The notes under the pieces are model-generated. The model searched no databases, was not told where the DNA came from, and was given only the letters and a program-made list of their open reading frames with translations. A DNA stretch of 64,000 bases from Thiocystis violascens (GTDB taxonomy: Bacteria; Pseudomonadota; Gammaproteobacteria; Chromatiales; Chromatiaceae): positions 62,001 to 126,000 of the forward strand of contig DYNM01000005.1 in NCBI GenBank assembly GCA_020721065.1. Reading direction: 5' to 3'. Shown piece after piece: positions 45,262-56,247 of the stretch. The position numbers and the translations under genes are program-made. Position 1 is the first letter of the stretch. Every line of letters starts with the position of its first letter.

Positions 45262-46776
45262 TTAAGAAGTCGCTTGCATTGTCGTTTTTAACAACTGATT
45301 GACAGCGAGACTTAATCCAAAAACAATCCAAAAAAGTGGCGCAACAGAAACGACGCTATCATAAAATACTGCTGCAATGAGATAAGCAAACCAACCTGCA
45401 TATAATCCGAGCGACAATTGATATAAATCGCTGTAGCGCGGCGCAGTCGTTAGCAATAAAAACGTGCGTTTCGCATGTCTAAACAACAGCACAAATAAAG
45501 CTAAAGTTGCTCCACCACCAAGATTTAACCACGTCTGCAAATAGCTATTATGTGGCTTATCAATAAAGGCTTCTGGTTGATTAAAAAAGCGTTTATATTC
45601 ATCTTGGTTTGGAAAGTATAACGCAAAGGTGTCGGGGCCATGTCCGATTAAAATCGTATCATCCAATTGTTCAAATGAACGCAGCCAAATATACATCCGC
45701 CCGGAGCCTAACGTGCCATAGTGACGAATCAGTGTCTCTAAAAAAGTCTCGTGAGAAGATGCGCTAGTTTGATTCAAAGGTGGATTGTGTGCAGTCAATA
45801 CTTGATGATGATTGAGATTCCAAGCTAACCAGAAAATGCCCATCACCATGAATGCCAGCGCGGATCGTTTAATCTGTCGCCAATAGCGCCTAATGGCGGG
45901 TTGAAATACAATCATCAGCACTAAAAAAGCTGCGCTTAGAATGGCAACCCAACCGCCACGCGCATGAGTCCCTACCAATATAATCAATAACAATCCGCTT
46001 AATACTGCAAAATTCAAACGACTTTGTTTAGTGGGTGCGCACAATACAGCAGAGGTGGTGATTGGTAATGCTAACGCTATCAGGTGCGCAACATTATTAG
46101 GATTGTACAGCGTGGCATATACCCAATGCGGCGGGAAATGAAATTCTAAATACGCAGCGAGTGCTTCATAGCGTTGTGGAATAATGAATAAACGCCCGCT
46201 TTCTGTTTGAAATGGATCAAACCCAAGAAACTGCAATAATCCAATTCCCGCAATGATTGCCAATGCAATTGCCCACGTCTGTACCACTAACCACACTTGA
46301 CTTGTTTTTGTAACCAACACATAACTGCCAAGCAACAATATCAAATAAGCTAATAATACCCACATGCCCTCGTAGCGTTCAAAAAAACCATTTAAGGCAA
46401 TGTCAGAATGTACGGACAACATAGCACTACAGATCAACAATAACGCATAACTCAACAGTGGAATGACATCAGGAATTGGCTTATATGGCAGTTTTTTTCG
46501 TACATACAGAAATAAGCTATTCAATAGCAGCGCCGCTGCACAACACAGAATAGCGTGCGCTTTATAATATGAGAAGAAATCAAAGACTTGTTCAGTAATC
46601 CAAAAGGCGTGATACGTTGCTGGAATAGGAGCAATATGAAGCAACACCAGCAGCGGCACAATACCGACCGTTATCAACAGTGGTAACAATTGCCAATGCT
46701 TACGCCAAAAATTGACAGCAACTATGCGATATGACCGCGCATTATTGCGTGACTGCGGTATGTGATGACGCATCAC
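45262..46776 (-). CDS. O-antigen ligase/polymerase-like membrane protein
   Basis: This 504-residue protein has about twelve hydrophobic segments. The Wzy_C-type large loop includes LETLIRHYGTLGSGRMYIWL, DDTILIGHGPDTFALYFP and DKPHNSYLQTWLNLGGG, the pattern of the O-antigen ligase (WaaL/Wzy) superfamily. These move polymerised glycans onto lipid A or extend repeats at the periplasmic face. The exact role (ligase, polymerase or pilin glycosylation) cannot be set from sequence. Its start overlaps the stop of the TRAP permease gene upstream (46773-46776), so both come from one message although no functional tie is obvious. Confidence 0.82.
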   Translation of the reverse strand: MMRHHIPQSRNNARSYRIVAVNFWRKHWQLLPLLITVGIVPLLVLLHIAPIPATYHAFWITEQVFDFFSYYKAHAILCCAAALLLNSLFLYVRKKLPYKPIPDVIPLLSYALLLICSAMLSVHSDIALNGFFERYEGMWVLLAYLILLLGSYVLVTKTSQVWLVVQTWAIALAIIAGIGLLQFLGFDPFQTESGRLFIIPQRYEALAAYLEFHFPPHWVYATLYNPNNVAHLIALALPITTSAVLCAPTKQSRLNFAVLSGLLLIILVGTHARGGWVAILSAAFLVLMIVFQPAIRRYWRQIKRSALAFMVMGIFWLAWNLNHHQVLTAHNPPLNQTSASSHETFLETLIRHYGTLGSGRMYIWLRSFEQLDDTILIGHGPDTFALYFPNQDEYKRFFNQPEAFIDKPHNSYLQTWLNLGGGATLALFVLLFRHAKRTFLLLTTAPRYSDLYQLSLGLYAGWFAYLIAAVFYDSVVSVAPLFWIVFGLSLAVNQLLKTTMQATS

Positions 46777-48236
46777 TGACCTGCATCAGGAACTGCTGTT
46801 TCGTTGAATAAATCACTGAAATCATCGCTATTCAACAACGATGACGGCGTTGTTTCTGGTACCGTCATTTCAGTCGGGGTGGTGATGATTGAGTTGGTAT
46901 CTAAATTCCAATTAACCAACTGCGGAAAGCTAATGATCAAGCCTACCATCAACACCTGCACCAATAAAAATGGCACTGCACCCCAATAAATATCAACGGT
47001 GCGAATTTGCGGTGGTGCTACGGAACGCAGATAAAATAAGGCAAATCCAAATGGTGGGTGCATAAAGCTGGTTTGCATATTAACGCCAATTAACACACCA
47101 AACCACACTAAATCAATGCCTAATTTAGCTGCAACAGGTGCCAACAACGGTAATACAATAAAGGCGATTTCAAAGAAGTCGAGAAAAAATGCCAATAAAA
47201 AAATAAGTACGTTAACAATAATTAAAAAACCAATCACACCGCCGGGCAAATTAACCAACAACTGCTCAACCCATAAATCGCCGTTAATGCCACGAAATGT
47301 TAAACTAAAGACGCTGGAACCAATTAAAATAAAGACTACAAAACTGGTAATTTTAGCCGTAGTTGTCATTGCTTGTATCAATAACGCTTGTGAAAAACGG
47401 CGTTTACTCCATGCTAATAATAATGCGCCAACTGCTCCCATTGCGCCTCCTTCAGTGGGAGTTGCCCAGCCAATAAAAATTGTTCCAAGTACTAAAAAAA
47501 TCAGCACCAACGGTGGTAATAATGCCACCATAGCGCGAACGAATAACGCCCGCCCGTGTATAGTACGCGCTGCGAGTGGTAATGGCGGCGCGTATTCCGG
47601 TCGCCATTGTGTAATGAAAAATATCAGTAATAGATAGAGCGCAGTTAAAAGCAGTCCTGGCAATAAAGCACCGCGATACATTTCTCCAACTGAACGCCCT
47701 AATACGTCCGCCATGACAATTAATACCAGCGATGGCGGAATGATTTGCGCGAGGGTGCCGCTGGCAGCAATCACGCCGGCAGCGAGGGGACGGTGGTAGT
47801 CATAGCGCAGCATAATTGGCAATGAAATCAATCCCATCGCAATCACAGAGGCAGCAACAACGCCGGTGGTGGCTGCTAATAACGCACCTACCAAGATCAC
47901 TGCATACGCTAAACCGCCGCGAATACCGCCAAAAATTTGCCCGACGGTGTCGAGTAATTCTTCAGCCATACCGCTGCGTTCAAGAATTAAACCCATGAAG
48001 GTAAAAAATGGAATTGCTAACAGAATTTCATTGCGCATGATTCCGAATACGCGATCTGGTAGTGCTTGTAATAATGCGGGAGTCAATAAACCGAGTTCAA
48101 TTCCAATAAACCCAAATAGAATTCCAACTGCGGCAAGTGAAAAAGCGACTGGATAACCAATCAATAGAATCAGAACCAGTGCTGCAAACATGAGCGGTGC
48201 GAGATGGGCGATCAACCATGTTTCCATCTGATTCAA
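46773..48236 (-). CDS. TRAP transporter large permease subunit (DctM-like)
   Basis: This 487-residue protein has about twelve membrane helices with DctM features: FMGLILERSGMAEELLDTVG, GALLAATTGVVAASVIAMGL, SGTLAQIIPPSLVLIVMAD and WATPTEGGAMGAVGALL. TRAP carriers import organic acids using a sodium gradient, a small membrane subunit (DctQ) and a periplasmic binding protein (DctP). Neither partner is adjacent, and the 184 nt upstream to lon hold no gene. A hydrophilic tail of about 45 residues rich in T, E, D and S (TPTEMTVPETTPSSLL) is unusual. The substrate is unknown. Confidence 0.88.
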   Translation of the reverse strand: MNQMETWLIAHLAPLMFAALVLILLIGYPVAFSLAAVGILFGFIGIELGLLTPALLQALPDRVFGIMRNEILLAIPFFTFMGLILERSGMAEELLDTVGQIFGGIRGGLAYAVILVGALLAATTGVVAASVIAMGLISLPIMLRYDYHRPLAAGVIAASGTLAQIIPPSLVLIVMADVLGRSVGEMYRGALLPGLLLTALYLLLIFFITQWRPEYAPPLPLAARTIHGRALFVRAMVALLPPLVLIFLVLGTIFIGWATPTEGGAMGAVGALLLAWSKRRFSQALLIQAMTTTAKITSFVVFILIGSSVFSLTFRGINGDLWVEQLLVNLPGGVIGFLIIVNVLIFLLAFFLDFFEIAFIVLPLLAPVAAKLGIDLVWFGVLIGVNMQTSFMHPPFGFALFYLRSVAPPQIRTVDIYWGAVPFLLVQVLMVGLIISFPQLVNWNLDTNSIITTPTEMTVPETTPSSLLNSDDFSDLFNETAVPDAGQ

Positions 48237-48421
48237 TCTCGTTGGTCAATATGCAGAAACGAACCGTAAGTGACGCAGTCGTGAATTAAAATGTTGCTTT
48301 ATTTGGTCAAACAGTCAGTTAAAGCAATGATTAGTAGTGACCGCGTGCGGTGAATGCGCTAGACGTCCAAACAGTAGATTGCTAATGTTGTCTAGTCACA
48401 TATCTGCCGCAATGCGCTTAA

Positions 48422-50806
48422 TTATTCTGGTGCATTCAGTTCTTCAGTATGACTGAATGCTACTGGGGGCGTTGTCAACGCCAATTCCAACACTTCATCA
48501 ATCCAGCGCACCGGATGAATTTTCAAATGCTGCTTGATGTTTTTTGGAATCTCAGTTAAATCGCGTTCATTTTCACGCGGAATAATCACGGTTTCAATTC
48601 CGCCACGATGCGCCGCCAATAGTTTTTCTTTCAAGCCTCCAATCGGCAACACTTCACCGCGCAAAGTAATTTCACCGGTCATTGCAACACTGGAACGCAC
48701 TGGAATCTTTGTCAGCGCCGACACCAGCGCGGTACACATCGCCACGCCGGCGCTAGGACCATCTTTTGGCGTCGCACCTTCTGGAACGTGAATATGTACA
48801 TCAAAATTGCTATGAAAATCAGGAGGAACGCCTAAACTTTCTGCGCGTGCTCGCACCACTGTCATTGCCGCTTGAATAGATTCCTGCATTACCTCGCCGA
48901 GTTGACCGGTATAAGTAAACTGACCTTTACCCGGAATAAGCGCCGATTCAATTCGCAATAATTCGCCACCCACTTCTGTCCATGCTAATCCAGTCACCTG
49001 ACCAACTTGATCATGTTCATCAGCACGTCCATAACGAAACCGTTGTACGCCAAGATATTTTTCCAATCCTTTCGCATTAACAACCGTTGGCGTATCACGT
49101 TTTTTCAATAGCACTTCTTTCACAACTTTGCGGCAAATTTTAGAAATCTCACGCTCTAAATTACGCACGCCAGCTTCACGAGTATAATGACGAATAATAT
49201 CGCGCAAAGCACTTTCTCGAATCACTAATTCATCATCTTTCAAACCGTTATTTTTGGTTTGTTTTGGAATCAAATAGCGTTCAGCAATGGCAACTTTTTC
49301 GTCTTCGGTATAACCAGACAGCCGAATGACTTCCATACGATCTAATAGCGCCGGCGGGATGTTCAATGTATTCGCAGTGGCAACAAACATCACTTCGGAG
49401 AGATCAAAATCAACTTCTAAATAATGATCAACAAAGGTGTGATTTTGTTCTGGATCAAGCACTTCTAATAGTGCTGACGCCGGATCACCGCGAAAATCCA
49501 TTGCCATCTTGTCAATTTCATCGAGTAGAAAAAAGGCATTGCGTGAACCGGCTTTAGAAAGGTTCTGAATAATTTTGCCAGGTAACGCGCCAATATAAGT
49601 GCGGCGATGACCGCGAATTTCTGCTTCATCGCGCACTCCACCCAACGACATCCGCACGAACTTACGATTGGTTGCCCGTGCAATAGATTGTCCCAATGAA
49701 GTTTTCCCGACTCCCGGCGGTCCAACTAAACAAAGGATTGGTCCTTTGAGTTTCCGTACGCGCTGTTGTACTGCAAGATATTCCAAAATACGCTCTTTAA
49801 CGCGCTCCAACCCATAATGATCTTTATCTAAAACAGTCTCAGCAACTTGGAGATCATTGTGAATACGGGTGCGCTTTTTCCAAGGGACTCCTACCAGCGT
49901 ATCAATATAATTGCGTACCACCGTCGCTTCCGCAGACATAGGTGACATCAATCTGAGTTTATTTAACTCATTCTGCGCCTTCGTTTTCACTTCTGCTGGC
50001 ATTCCAGCAGCTTGAATCCGCTTGGCAAGGTCTTCAATTTCGTTGGGTGCATCTTCTAATTCACCCAACTCTTTTTGAATCGCCTTCATTTGCTCATTCA
50101 AATAATACTCGCGCTGATTCTTTTCCATTTGGCGCTTGACACGTCCGCGAATACGTTTTTCCATTTGTAGGATGTCACTTTCCGCTTCCATCAAGCCCAT
50201 TAAATGTTCAAGCCGTGCTTGTACTTCAACAATCTCTAACACCCGTTGCTTTTCATCTAATTTGAGTGACATGTGGGCAGCAATAGTATCAGCTAATCGT
50301 CCAGCATCGTCGATATTTGCTAAAGATGTCAGTACTTCTGGTGGCACTTTTTTATTGAGCTTAACGTATTGATCAAAGAGATTCATTGCCGAACGCATTA
50401 GAACTTCTTGCTCGCGTTCATCGCTATTGGAAACTTCATCCAAGGGTGTGACTAAAGCGGAAAAGCTATTCTCTGTAGTAATAAAGCGTTGAATTGCTGC
50501 CCGTTGATGCCCTTCTACCAAAACCTTTACCGTACCATCAGGCAACTTTAATAATTGCAAGATATTTGCCAAGGTGCCGATGTCATATAAATCCTTGACG
50601 CTAGGTTCGTCAATATCAGCACTTTTTTGTGCAACTAAAAGAATTTGTTTATCAGTTGTCATTGCGCCATCAAGCGCATGAATTGATTTTTCCCTCCCCA
50701 CAAATAAGGGGATGACCATGTGGGGATAGACCACGACATCACGCAATGGCAGGACGGGAACATCTTGGGCGGTAGGAGTAACAGTAACGGGAGTATGTAG
50801 CGCCAT
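48422..50806 (-). CDS. lon: ATP-dependent protease Lon
   Basis: This 794-residue protein has an N-terminal substrate domain ([20 protein letters not shown]) and AAA+ Walker A ([16 protein letters not shown]). Walker B is [10 protein letters not shown]. The C-terminal serine-lysine protease has the catalytic serine in [12 protein letters not shown] and lysine in [14 protein letters not shown]. It degrades misfolded and regulatory proteins in the cytosol. It ends the tig-clpP-clpX-lon series. A hairpin lies in the 170-nt gap before it, so it may have its own promoter. Confidence 0.98.
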   Translation of the reverse strand: MALHTPVTVTPTAQDVPVLPLRDVVVYPHMVIPLFVGREKSIHALDGAMTTDKQILLVAQKSADIDEPSVKDLYDIGTLANILQLLKLPDGTVKVLVEGHQRAAIQRFITTENSFSALVTPLDEVSNSDEREQEVLMRSAMNLFDQYVKLNKKVPPEVLTSLANIDDAGRLADTIAAHMSLKLDEKQRVLEIVEVQARLEHLMGLMEAESDILQMEKRIRGRVKRQMEKNQREYYLNEQMKAIQKELGELEDAPNEIEDLAKRIQAAGMPAEVKTKAQNELNKLRLMSPMSAEATVVRNYIDTLVGVPWKKRTRIHNDLQVAETVLDKDHYGLERVKERILEYLAVQQRVRKLKGPILCLVGPPGVGKTSLGQSIARATNRKFVRMSLGGVRDEAEIRGHRRTYIGALPGKIIQNLSKAGSRNAFFLLDEIDKMAMDFRGDPASALLEVLDPEQNHTFVDHYLEVDFDLSEVMFVATANTLNIPPALLDRMEVIRLSGYTEDEKVAIAERYLIPKQTKNNGLKDDELVIRESALRDIIRHYTREAGVRNLEREISKICRKVVKEVLLKKRDTPTVVNAKGLEKYLGVQRFRYGRADEHDQVGQVTGLAWTEVGGELLRIESALIPGKGQFTYTGQLGEVMQESIQAAMTVVRARAESLGVPPDFHSNFDVHIHVPEGATPKDGPSAGVAMCTALVSALTKIPVRSSVAMTGEITLRGEVLPIGGLKEKLLAAHRGGIETVIIPRENERDLTEIPKNIKQHLKIHPVRWIDEVLELALTTPPVAFSHTEELNAPE

Positions 50807-50934
50807 GAAAACTCAAATCTCGCTATAAACGACGATGCGTCACGATGGCGCTGCGAGTGGCGCAATGACTATCGCCGTATTCAATGGGTGAATTAAAAAA
50901 GGTGGGAAATACTGTGAGTACACAGTGAAAAGAT

Positions 50935-50965
50935 ACGGGGCAGCGTTTGAACTTATCTGCCCCGT
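50935..50965 (-). terminator. Hairpin between clpX and lon
   Basis: On the minus strand ACGGGGCAG, 13-base loop, CTGCCCCGT, then ATCTTTTC. It could partly terminate the clpX transcript or stabilise its 3' end. The T-run is short. Confidence 0.55.
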
Positions 50966-50976
50966 GTAGCGGTAAA

Positions 50977-52257
50977 CTATTCCCCGCCGGCTGCGACCTG
51001 TTTATCCATAGTGAGGCCGTCGTAAATTAAAAATGGCTTGTTATCACCAGCAATAACCGAGGCATCAATCACTACCTTGCTCACATGATCCATTGAGGGC
51101 AAATCATACATGGTATCGAGCAATACTTGCTCCATGATTGTACGCAAACCGCGTGCGCCAGTTTTACGTTCCATTGCCTTCCGCGCAATACCACCAAGCG
51201 CATCTTCGCGCAATTCCATTTGCACACCTTCCATTTCAAACAAGCGGGCGTATTGCTTCACCAGCGCGTGTTTTGGCTCCGTTAAAATGCGCACTAATGC
51301 CGCTTCATCCAATTCTTCCAACGTCGCCATCACTGGTAAACGTCCCACAAACTCAGGAATTAAACCATAGCGAATTAAATCTTCTGGTTCTACCGCATTC
51401 AATAATTCAGTAATCTGGCGGCTGTCATCTTTGCTATGCACTTCTGCCGAAAAACCAATACCCGTTTTGCGTGAACGGTTCTGAATAACCTTATCGAGAC
51501 CAGCAAATGCACCGCCAACAATAAATAGAATGTTGGAGGTATCCACTTGGAGAAATTCTTGCTGTGGATGCTTGCGCCCACCTTGCGGCGGTACGGAGGC
51601 AATGGTGCCTTCAATCAGTTTTAATAGCGCCTGTTGCACACCTTCGCCGGAAACATCGCGGGTAATAGAAGGGTTATCTGATTTGCGAGAGATTTTATCA
51701 ATCTCATCAATATAGACGATGCCTGTTTGGGCTTTTTCTACATCGTAATCGCATTTCTGCAATAACTTCTGAATGATGTTTTCAACATCTTCGCCGACAT
51801 AACCGGCTTCAGTTAAAGTCGTTGCATCCGCAATGGTAAATGGCACATTGAGCAACCGCGCCAAAGTTTCCGCCAATAGCGTTTTACCCGAGCCGGTGGG
51901 ACCAATTAACATGATATTGCTTTTCGCAATTTCAATGTCTTCTTTTGCCTCAGCAACTTCCAAACGCTTGTAATGATTGTACACCGCAACTGAAAGCACT
52001 TTTTTCGCTTTCTCTTGCCCAATCACGAATTCATCTAACCGCGCTTTAATCTCGCGGGGTTTGGGTAAATGACTGGTGTTTTCTGTCACACTATCCTGCA
52101 TTTCTTCGCGGATAATGTCATTGCAAAGTTCAACACACTCATCGCAAATAAACACCGAAGGACCGGCAATTAACTTGCGCACTTCGTGTTGACTTTTACC
52201 ACAAAACGAACAGTACAACAGTTTACTGTCGTCGCCTCTATGATTATTGCCACTCAT
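50977..52257 (-). CDS. clpX: ATP-dependent Clp protease ATP-binding subunit ClpX
   Basis: This 426-residue protein has an N-terminal zinc domain ([17 protein letters not shown] and [10 protein letters not shown]), Walker A ([17 protein letters not shown]), Walker B ([10 protein letters not shown]), the pore loop [12 protein letters not shown] and the ClpP-docking IGF loop ([10 protein letters not shown]). It unfolds tagged proteins and feeds them to ClpP. The clpP gene lies 80 nt upstream in the same direction. Confidence 0.98.
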   Translation of the reverse strand: MSGNNHRGDDSKLLYCSFCGKSQHEVRKLIAGPSVFICDECVELCNDIIREEMQDSVTENTSHLPKPREIKARLDEFVIGQEKAKKVLSVAVYNHYKRLEVAEAKEDIEIAKSNIMLIGPTGSGKTLLAETLARLLNVPFTIADATTLTEAGYVGEDVENIIQKLLQKCDYDVEKAQTGIVYIDEIDKISRKSDNPSITRDVSGEGVQQALLKLIEGTIASVPPQGGRKHPQQEFLQVDTSNILFIVGGAFAGLDKVIQNRSRKTGIGFSAEVHSKDDSRQITELLNAVEPEDLIRYGLIPEFVGRLPVMATLEELDEAALVRILTEPKHALVKQYARLFEMEGVQMELREDALGGIARKAMERKTGARGLRTIMEQVLLDTMYDLPSMDHVSKVVIDASVIAGDNKPFLIYDGLTMDKQVAAGGE

Positions 52258-52337
52258 CGATGAAGGGTCTCTTGTGAGTCATTAAAGGACGCAATACCAG
52301 CAGTCCCGGTCGATGCTAAAGTGAAACGCTCGGCGCA

Positions 52338-52982
52338 TTATGTTTTACCCGGCGCAGGGCCGCGTTCACTAATGACTTGATCAATTAAACCATACGCTTG
52401 CGCAGCTTCACCATTCATAAAGCGGTCACGTTCGGTATCTTCAGCAATTTTTTCAATTGGTTGTCCCGTATGTTCCGACAGAATACGATTTAACGTATCA
52501 CGAATCGTGAGAATTTCGCGGGCGTGAATATCAATATCGGTTGCTTGCCCTTGAAAACCACCCAAAGGTTGATGAATCATCATCCGTGAATGGGGCAAAC
52601 AATAGCGTTTTCCTTTTGCGCCACCCGCTAAAAGCAATGCGCCCATACTAGCAGCTTGTCCAATGCACATTGTACTGACATCGGGGCGTACAAAACGCAT
52701 GGTGTCATAAATTGCCATTCCCGCTGTTACCGAGCCGCCGGGCGAATTGATATACAGATGAATATCTTTATCCGGGTTTTCAGATTCTAAAAACAGCAAT
52801 TGCGCGACGACTAAATTGGCCATGTGATCTTCAACAGGACCAACTAAAAAGATCACCCGTTCTTTAAGCAGCCGCGAATAAATGTCAAATGAACGTTCAC
52901 CGCGAGCCGTTTGTTCAACAACAATGGGCACCAGCATTCCCTGTGGCTGCCTGTCAATTCGGCTCTGAGGAGTGGTCATCAT
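52338..52982 (-). CDS. clpP: ATP-dependent Clp protease proteolytic subunit
   Basis: This 214-residue protein has the catalytic serine in [13 protein letters not shown], histidine in [14 protein letters not shown] and aspartate in [27 protein letters not shown] is the oxyanion strand. It forms the double heptameric barrel partnered with ClpX. It starts MMTTPQ, and the second ATG is equally possible. It is followed downstream by clpX and preceded by tig, the conserved gammaproteobacterial order. Confidence 0.98.
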   Translation of the reverse strand: MMTTPQSRIDRQPQGMLVPIVVEQTARGERSFDIYSRLLKERVIFLVGPVEDHMANLVVAQLLFLESENPDKDIHLYINSPGGSVTAGMAIYDTMRFVRPDVSTMCIGQAASMGALLLAGGAKGKRYCLPHSRMMIHQPLGGFQGQATDIDIHAREILTIRDTLNRILSEHTGQPIEKIAEDTERDRFMNGEAAQAYGLIDQVISERGPAPGKT

Positions 52983-53056
52983 GGAAATATCACCTGTCTC
53001 ATTAAAGAGAAAATTCTGTGCCTATCGAATACCGATAGACACAGAATGATTAACAA

Positions 53057-54337
53057 TCAGCGACTTGCAGCAGTTAAATCAGCAAAACAAATTGCTTCAT
53101 CTTCAACCTGAGCCTGTTCAAGAACTAAGTCCACAATAGCATCTTCTAACAGAACTGATTCAACTGTCCGTAAATACTTGCGATCACCATAATAATGATC
53201 AATCACTGCTTGTGGATGTTCGTAAGTTGACGCAATTTGCTCAACCTTTTCTCGAATCTGCGCTGGACTAATTTTGAGTTCGTGTTGCGTCACAAACTTG
53301 CTAAAAATCAAGCCTAACGCAACGCGCCGTTGCGCTTCGTCTTCAAATAAGCTCGTGGGAAAATTCACGGCAAAACCGACGTCTTTTGACAACTTTTCGC
53401 GGATTTCTTCGATTTCCTCATTCACCAAGGTGCGAGGAAGTACAATTGGATTTGCGTCAAATAACAACGTCATCACGGCAGTTTTCAATCGACTGGCAAG
53501 CCGCTGTGTTAATTCACGTTCCATATTGGTGCGAACATCAGCGCGGAAGCGTTCAATATCACCATCATCAATACCAAAAGCAGCGATGAATTCGGCATCA
53601 ATTTCAGGAATAAATAGTTCTTCAATTGCCTTGACTGTCACTGTATAGGTCACAGCGCGTCCAGCAATTTCAACGTCATTATCGTCGGAATAATGCAAAT
53701 CAAGTTGACGTTGTTCACCGACGCTGGCACCAATCAAACCATCATCAAATCCAGCCATGATGGTATTCGCGCCCAACTCAAGTTTAAAGTCGGTTTCCGT
53801 TTCATCTTTCTCTTCATTACTAACGCGACTAATAAAATCAATCGTCAGCCGATCACCCATTTGGCAAGGACGCTCAACTGCATTCCAAGTACCGCGCTGT
53901 TTGCGCAATTGCGCCAGCATCGTTTCTAAATCAGCATCAGTGAGTTCACAGACCGGACGCTTGAGCGTTTTATCAGCGAGTGATACCAATTCAAATTCCG
54001 GCATGATTTCTAAAGTTGCCGTGTAGCCAATACGCTCGGCAGCGAAATCAATTTCTGGTTCAATGGTCGGTAAACCGGCTGGAATCAGGGCTTCTTGTTT
54101 TAATGCTTCCCCATAACTAGATTGCACTAAATCACCAAACACATCCATGCGCACTCGCTCTAAAAACCGCTTTTGCAGCAATTTCATCGGTACCCGCCCA
54201 GCGCGGAAACCGGGCAGCGTTGCTGTACGCGCAAGCTTTTGTAATTGCTTGTCAACCTCGGCTGTGAGCTGCGCAAATGGCAGTTCAACTTTTAACCGTC
54301 GTTCCAGTCCTTCACCTACTTCCACCGACACTTGCAT
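53057..54337 (-). CDS. tig: Trigger factor
   Basis: This 426-residue protein has an N-terminal ribosome-binding domain with GFRAGRVPMKLLQKRF (the G-F-R-x-G-x-x-P signature), a central FKBP-type prolyl isomerase domain (MGDRLTIDFISRVSNEE, LGANTIMAGFDDGLIGA) and a helical C-terminal chaperone domain. It binds nascent chains at the ribosome exit. The central signature and the gene order before clpP leave little doubt. Confidence 0.97.
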   Translation of the reverse strand: MQVSVEVGEGLERRLKVELPFAQLTAEVDKQLQKLARTATLPGFRAGRVPMKLLQKRFLERVRMDVFGDLVQSSYGEALKQEALIPAGLPTIEPEIDFAAERIGYTATLEIMPEFELVSLADKTLKRPVCELTDADLETMLAQLRKQRGTWNAVERPCQMGDRLTIDFISRVSNEEKDETETDFKLELGANTIMAGFDDGLIGASVGEQRQLDLHYSDDNDVEIAGRAVTYTVTVKAIEELFIPEIDAEFIAAFGIDDGDIERFRADVRTNMERELTQRLASRLKTAVMTLLFDANPIVLPRTLVNEEIEEIREKLSKDVGFAVNFPTSLFEDEAQRRVALGLIFSKFVTQHELKISPAQIREKVEQIASTYEHPQAVIDHYYGDRKYLRTVESVLLEDAIVDLVLEQAQVEDEAICFADLTAASR

Positions 54338-54466
54338 TCATCTTCTCCCGTCAATACCAAACGATATTTTGGCTGACGTTTTATGACATTGGTTAGCGCA
54401 AATATCGCTATTTGCGCCCTTAATAAAGTTGTTAAGTATAGCCTGCGGACGCTAGTTGCTCTACAG

Positions 54467-55852
54467 TTAAATCACTTTGGAAAAACCAATTGGGCCGGTT
54501 TTGTTCTCTAAATAGGCATCAAATGCCATGCAGATATTGCGCACCAATAAGCGCCCTCGCGCTAAAATGCGAATGTGCGTCGGTGTGATTTCGACTAAAC
54601 CATCATCCGCCATACCCTGCAATTTCTTTAGCGCCGTTGCAAAATAATCAGCAAACGCAATTCCCCAAGTGACTTCAGCAGTGCGCATATCCAATTGGAA
54701 ATGACAAATCAGCTTGGTAATCATATCGCGGCGAATCAAATCATCACGATTTAATTCAATCCCACGAAAAACCGCTAAACGCCCGGCATCAATGTCGGCA
54801 TAGTATTCGTCGAGTTCGCGGCGATTTTGTCCATAGGTATTATCGACCTTGCCAATAGATGTGACGCCAATTCCCAATAAATCGCAATCGGCATGAGTGG
54901 AATAGCCTTGGAAATTACGATAAAGCGTTCCGGCTTGTTGCGCTAATGCTAATTCGTCATCAGGACGGGCAAAATGATCCATGCCAATATACACATAACC
55001 AGCTTCAGTTAATCGCGCAATGGTTGATTGCAAAATGTCTAACTTCACTTCTGGCGCGGGTAAATCTGCGTCATTGATGCGGCGCTGCGGTTTGAAACGT
55101 TCGGGCAAATGCGCGTAATTGAAAATCGACAAGCGTTGCGGATTGACTGCAATAATGCGCTCTAATGTCTGGCTAAAGCTGGCCACCGTTTGGAATGGCA
55201 AGCCATAAATCAAATCAATGCTGGTGGAGCGAAATCCTTCGGCAATTGCGGCATCCAAAACTGCCATTGTTTCGGCTTCAGTTTGAATGCGGTTGACCGC
55301 AGTTTGCACTTTTATATCAAAATCTTGCACACCCAAACTCATGCGGTTAAAACCGAGTTGGCGCAGCAATTTAATCGTGGCGGCGTTGGCTTCTCGCGGA
55401 TCAATTTCAATCGAAAACTCGCCAACTGTATCATCTGCCAAAGTGAAATGACGGCGCGTGACGTCCATCAATTCGGTCATCTGCGCATGACTGAGAAAGG
55501 TGGGGGTGCCGCCGCCCCAATGCAATTGCTCTACGCGCCGTGAGCGATCAAAAAGTGCCGCTTGCATTTCCAGTTCTTTATACACGCGCTCTAAATAAGG
55601 CGGCGCTAAAGAGCGATCTTTGGTGGCAATTTTATTGCAAGCGCAATAAAAGCACACGGTGTCACAAAAGGGAATATGAAAATACAATGATAACGGGCGA
55701 CCGCTGTCATTACTACGCGCACAAGCTGCTTGATAAGCGGCTGCATCAAAGGCTTCAGAGAATTCAACTGCGGTTGGATATGAGGTGTAGCGCGGCCCGC
55801 TTTGGTCATAGCGCCGAATTAAATCAAGATCAAAGGAAACGCCTTGTTCCAC
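54467..55852 (-). CDS. hemN: Oxygen-independent coproporphyrinogen III oxidase
   Basis: This 461-residue radical-SAM enzyme has YFHIPFCDTVCFYCACNKI, which contains the CxxxCxxC cluster ligands plus the fourth cysteine typical of HemN. GGGTPTFLSHAQM, EIDPREANAATIKLL, MSLGVQDFDIKVQ and YGLPFQTVASF complete the picture. It decarboxylates coproporphyrinogen III to protoporphyrinogen IX without oxygen, feeding heme and bacteriochlorophyll in anaerobic light growth. It is the last gene of a run prmB, small unknown gene, hemN, with a 65-nt gap before it. Confidence 0.96.
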   Translation of the reverse strand: MEQGVSFDLDLIRRYDQSGPRYTSYPTAVEFSEAFDAAAYQAACARSNDSGRPLSLYFHIPFCDTVCFYCACNKIATKDRSLAPPYLERVYKELEMQAALFDRSRRVEQLHWGGGTPTFLSHAQMTELMDVTRRHFTLADDTVGEFSIEIDPREANAATIKLLRQLGFNRMSLGVQDFDIKVQTAVNRIQTEAETMAVLDAAIAEGFRSTSIDLIYGLPFQTVASFSQTLERIIAVNPQRLSIFNYAHLPERFKPQRRINDADLPAPEVKLDILQSTIARLTEAGYVYIGMDHFARPDDELALAQQAGTLYRNFQGYSTHADCDLLGIGVTSIGKVDNTYGQNRRELDEYYADIDAGRLAVFRGIELNRDDLIRRDMITKLICHFQLDMRTAEVTWGIAFADYFATALKKLQGMADDGLVEITPTHIRILARGRLLVRNICMAFDAYLENKTGPIGFSKVI

Positions 55853-55917
55853 TATTTTTCTCCCGCCACCGGCTATGCAATCGCTTTTCCGGTCGGCATT
55901 GCTCGTAAAAATTGAAT

Positions 55918-56247
55918 TTAAGCTGAATCCCCGCTGCCAGCAATATCAAGCCCCAATTGATGGGTGGCGTTGATTTGGTTGAGCAGGGTATGAAAAGGGA
56001 TGGCGTCGGCGTATTGCGCGGCAAGTTCAATAAAGGGTAAATCGTCGCGCCCAAAACAATAACGCCCTTCTTGCATCGCCGTGTACAGTGCTTTAATACC
56101 GGCGTCGAGGGGATCAAGAAATACGGGGAATTGCACTAACTCCTCGCTGTCGTATTCTAAACAAGCGCGTAAGTCGTCTATTTCAAACACTGCTTGTTTT
56201 ACCCATTCAATGTATTCGTCAACGCTTCGCGCCCGTTGCAGGCTCAT
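55918..56247 (-). CDS. Small conserved-looking protein of unknown function
   Basis: This 109-residue, acidic, soluble protein is not recognised. It begins MSLQRARSVDEYIEWVKQAV and has EIDDLRACLEYDSEEL, FLDPLDAGIKALYTAMQEGR and YCFGRDDLPFIELAAQYADA, mostly helical by composition, with a low-complexity GSGDSA end. Its ATG overlaps the prmB stop (ATGA), which argues that it is a real, translated gene. It may relate to ribosome maturation (prmB) or porphyrin synthesis (hemN), but nothing in the sequence decides this. Confidence 0.72.
   Translation of the reverse strand: MSLQRARSVDEYIEWVKQAVFEIDDLRACLEYDSEELVQFPVFLDPLDAGIKALYTAMQEGRYCFGRDDLPFIELAAQYADAIPFHTLLNQINATHQLGLDIAGSGDSA

Noticed and set aside
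48237..48421. A small gene or RNA between the TRAP permease and lon
   Set aside because: Only short frames and no clear hairpin with a T-run. Probably a plain spacer.
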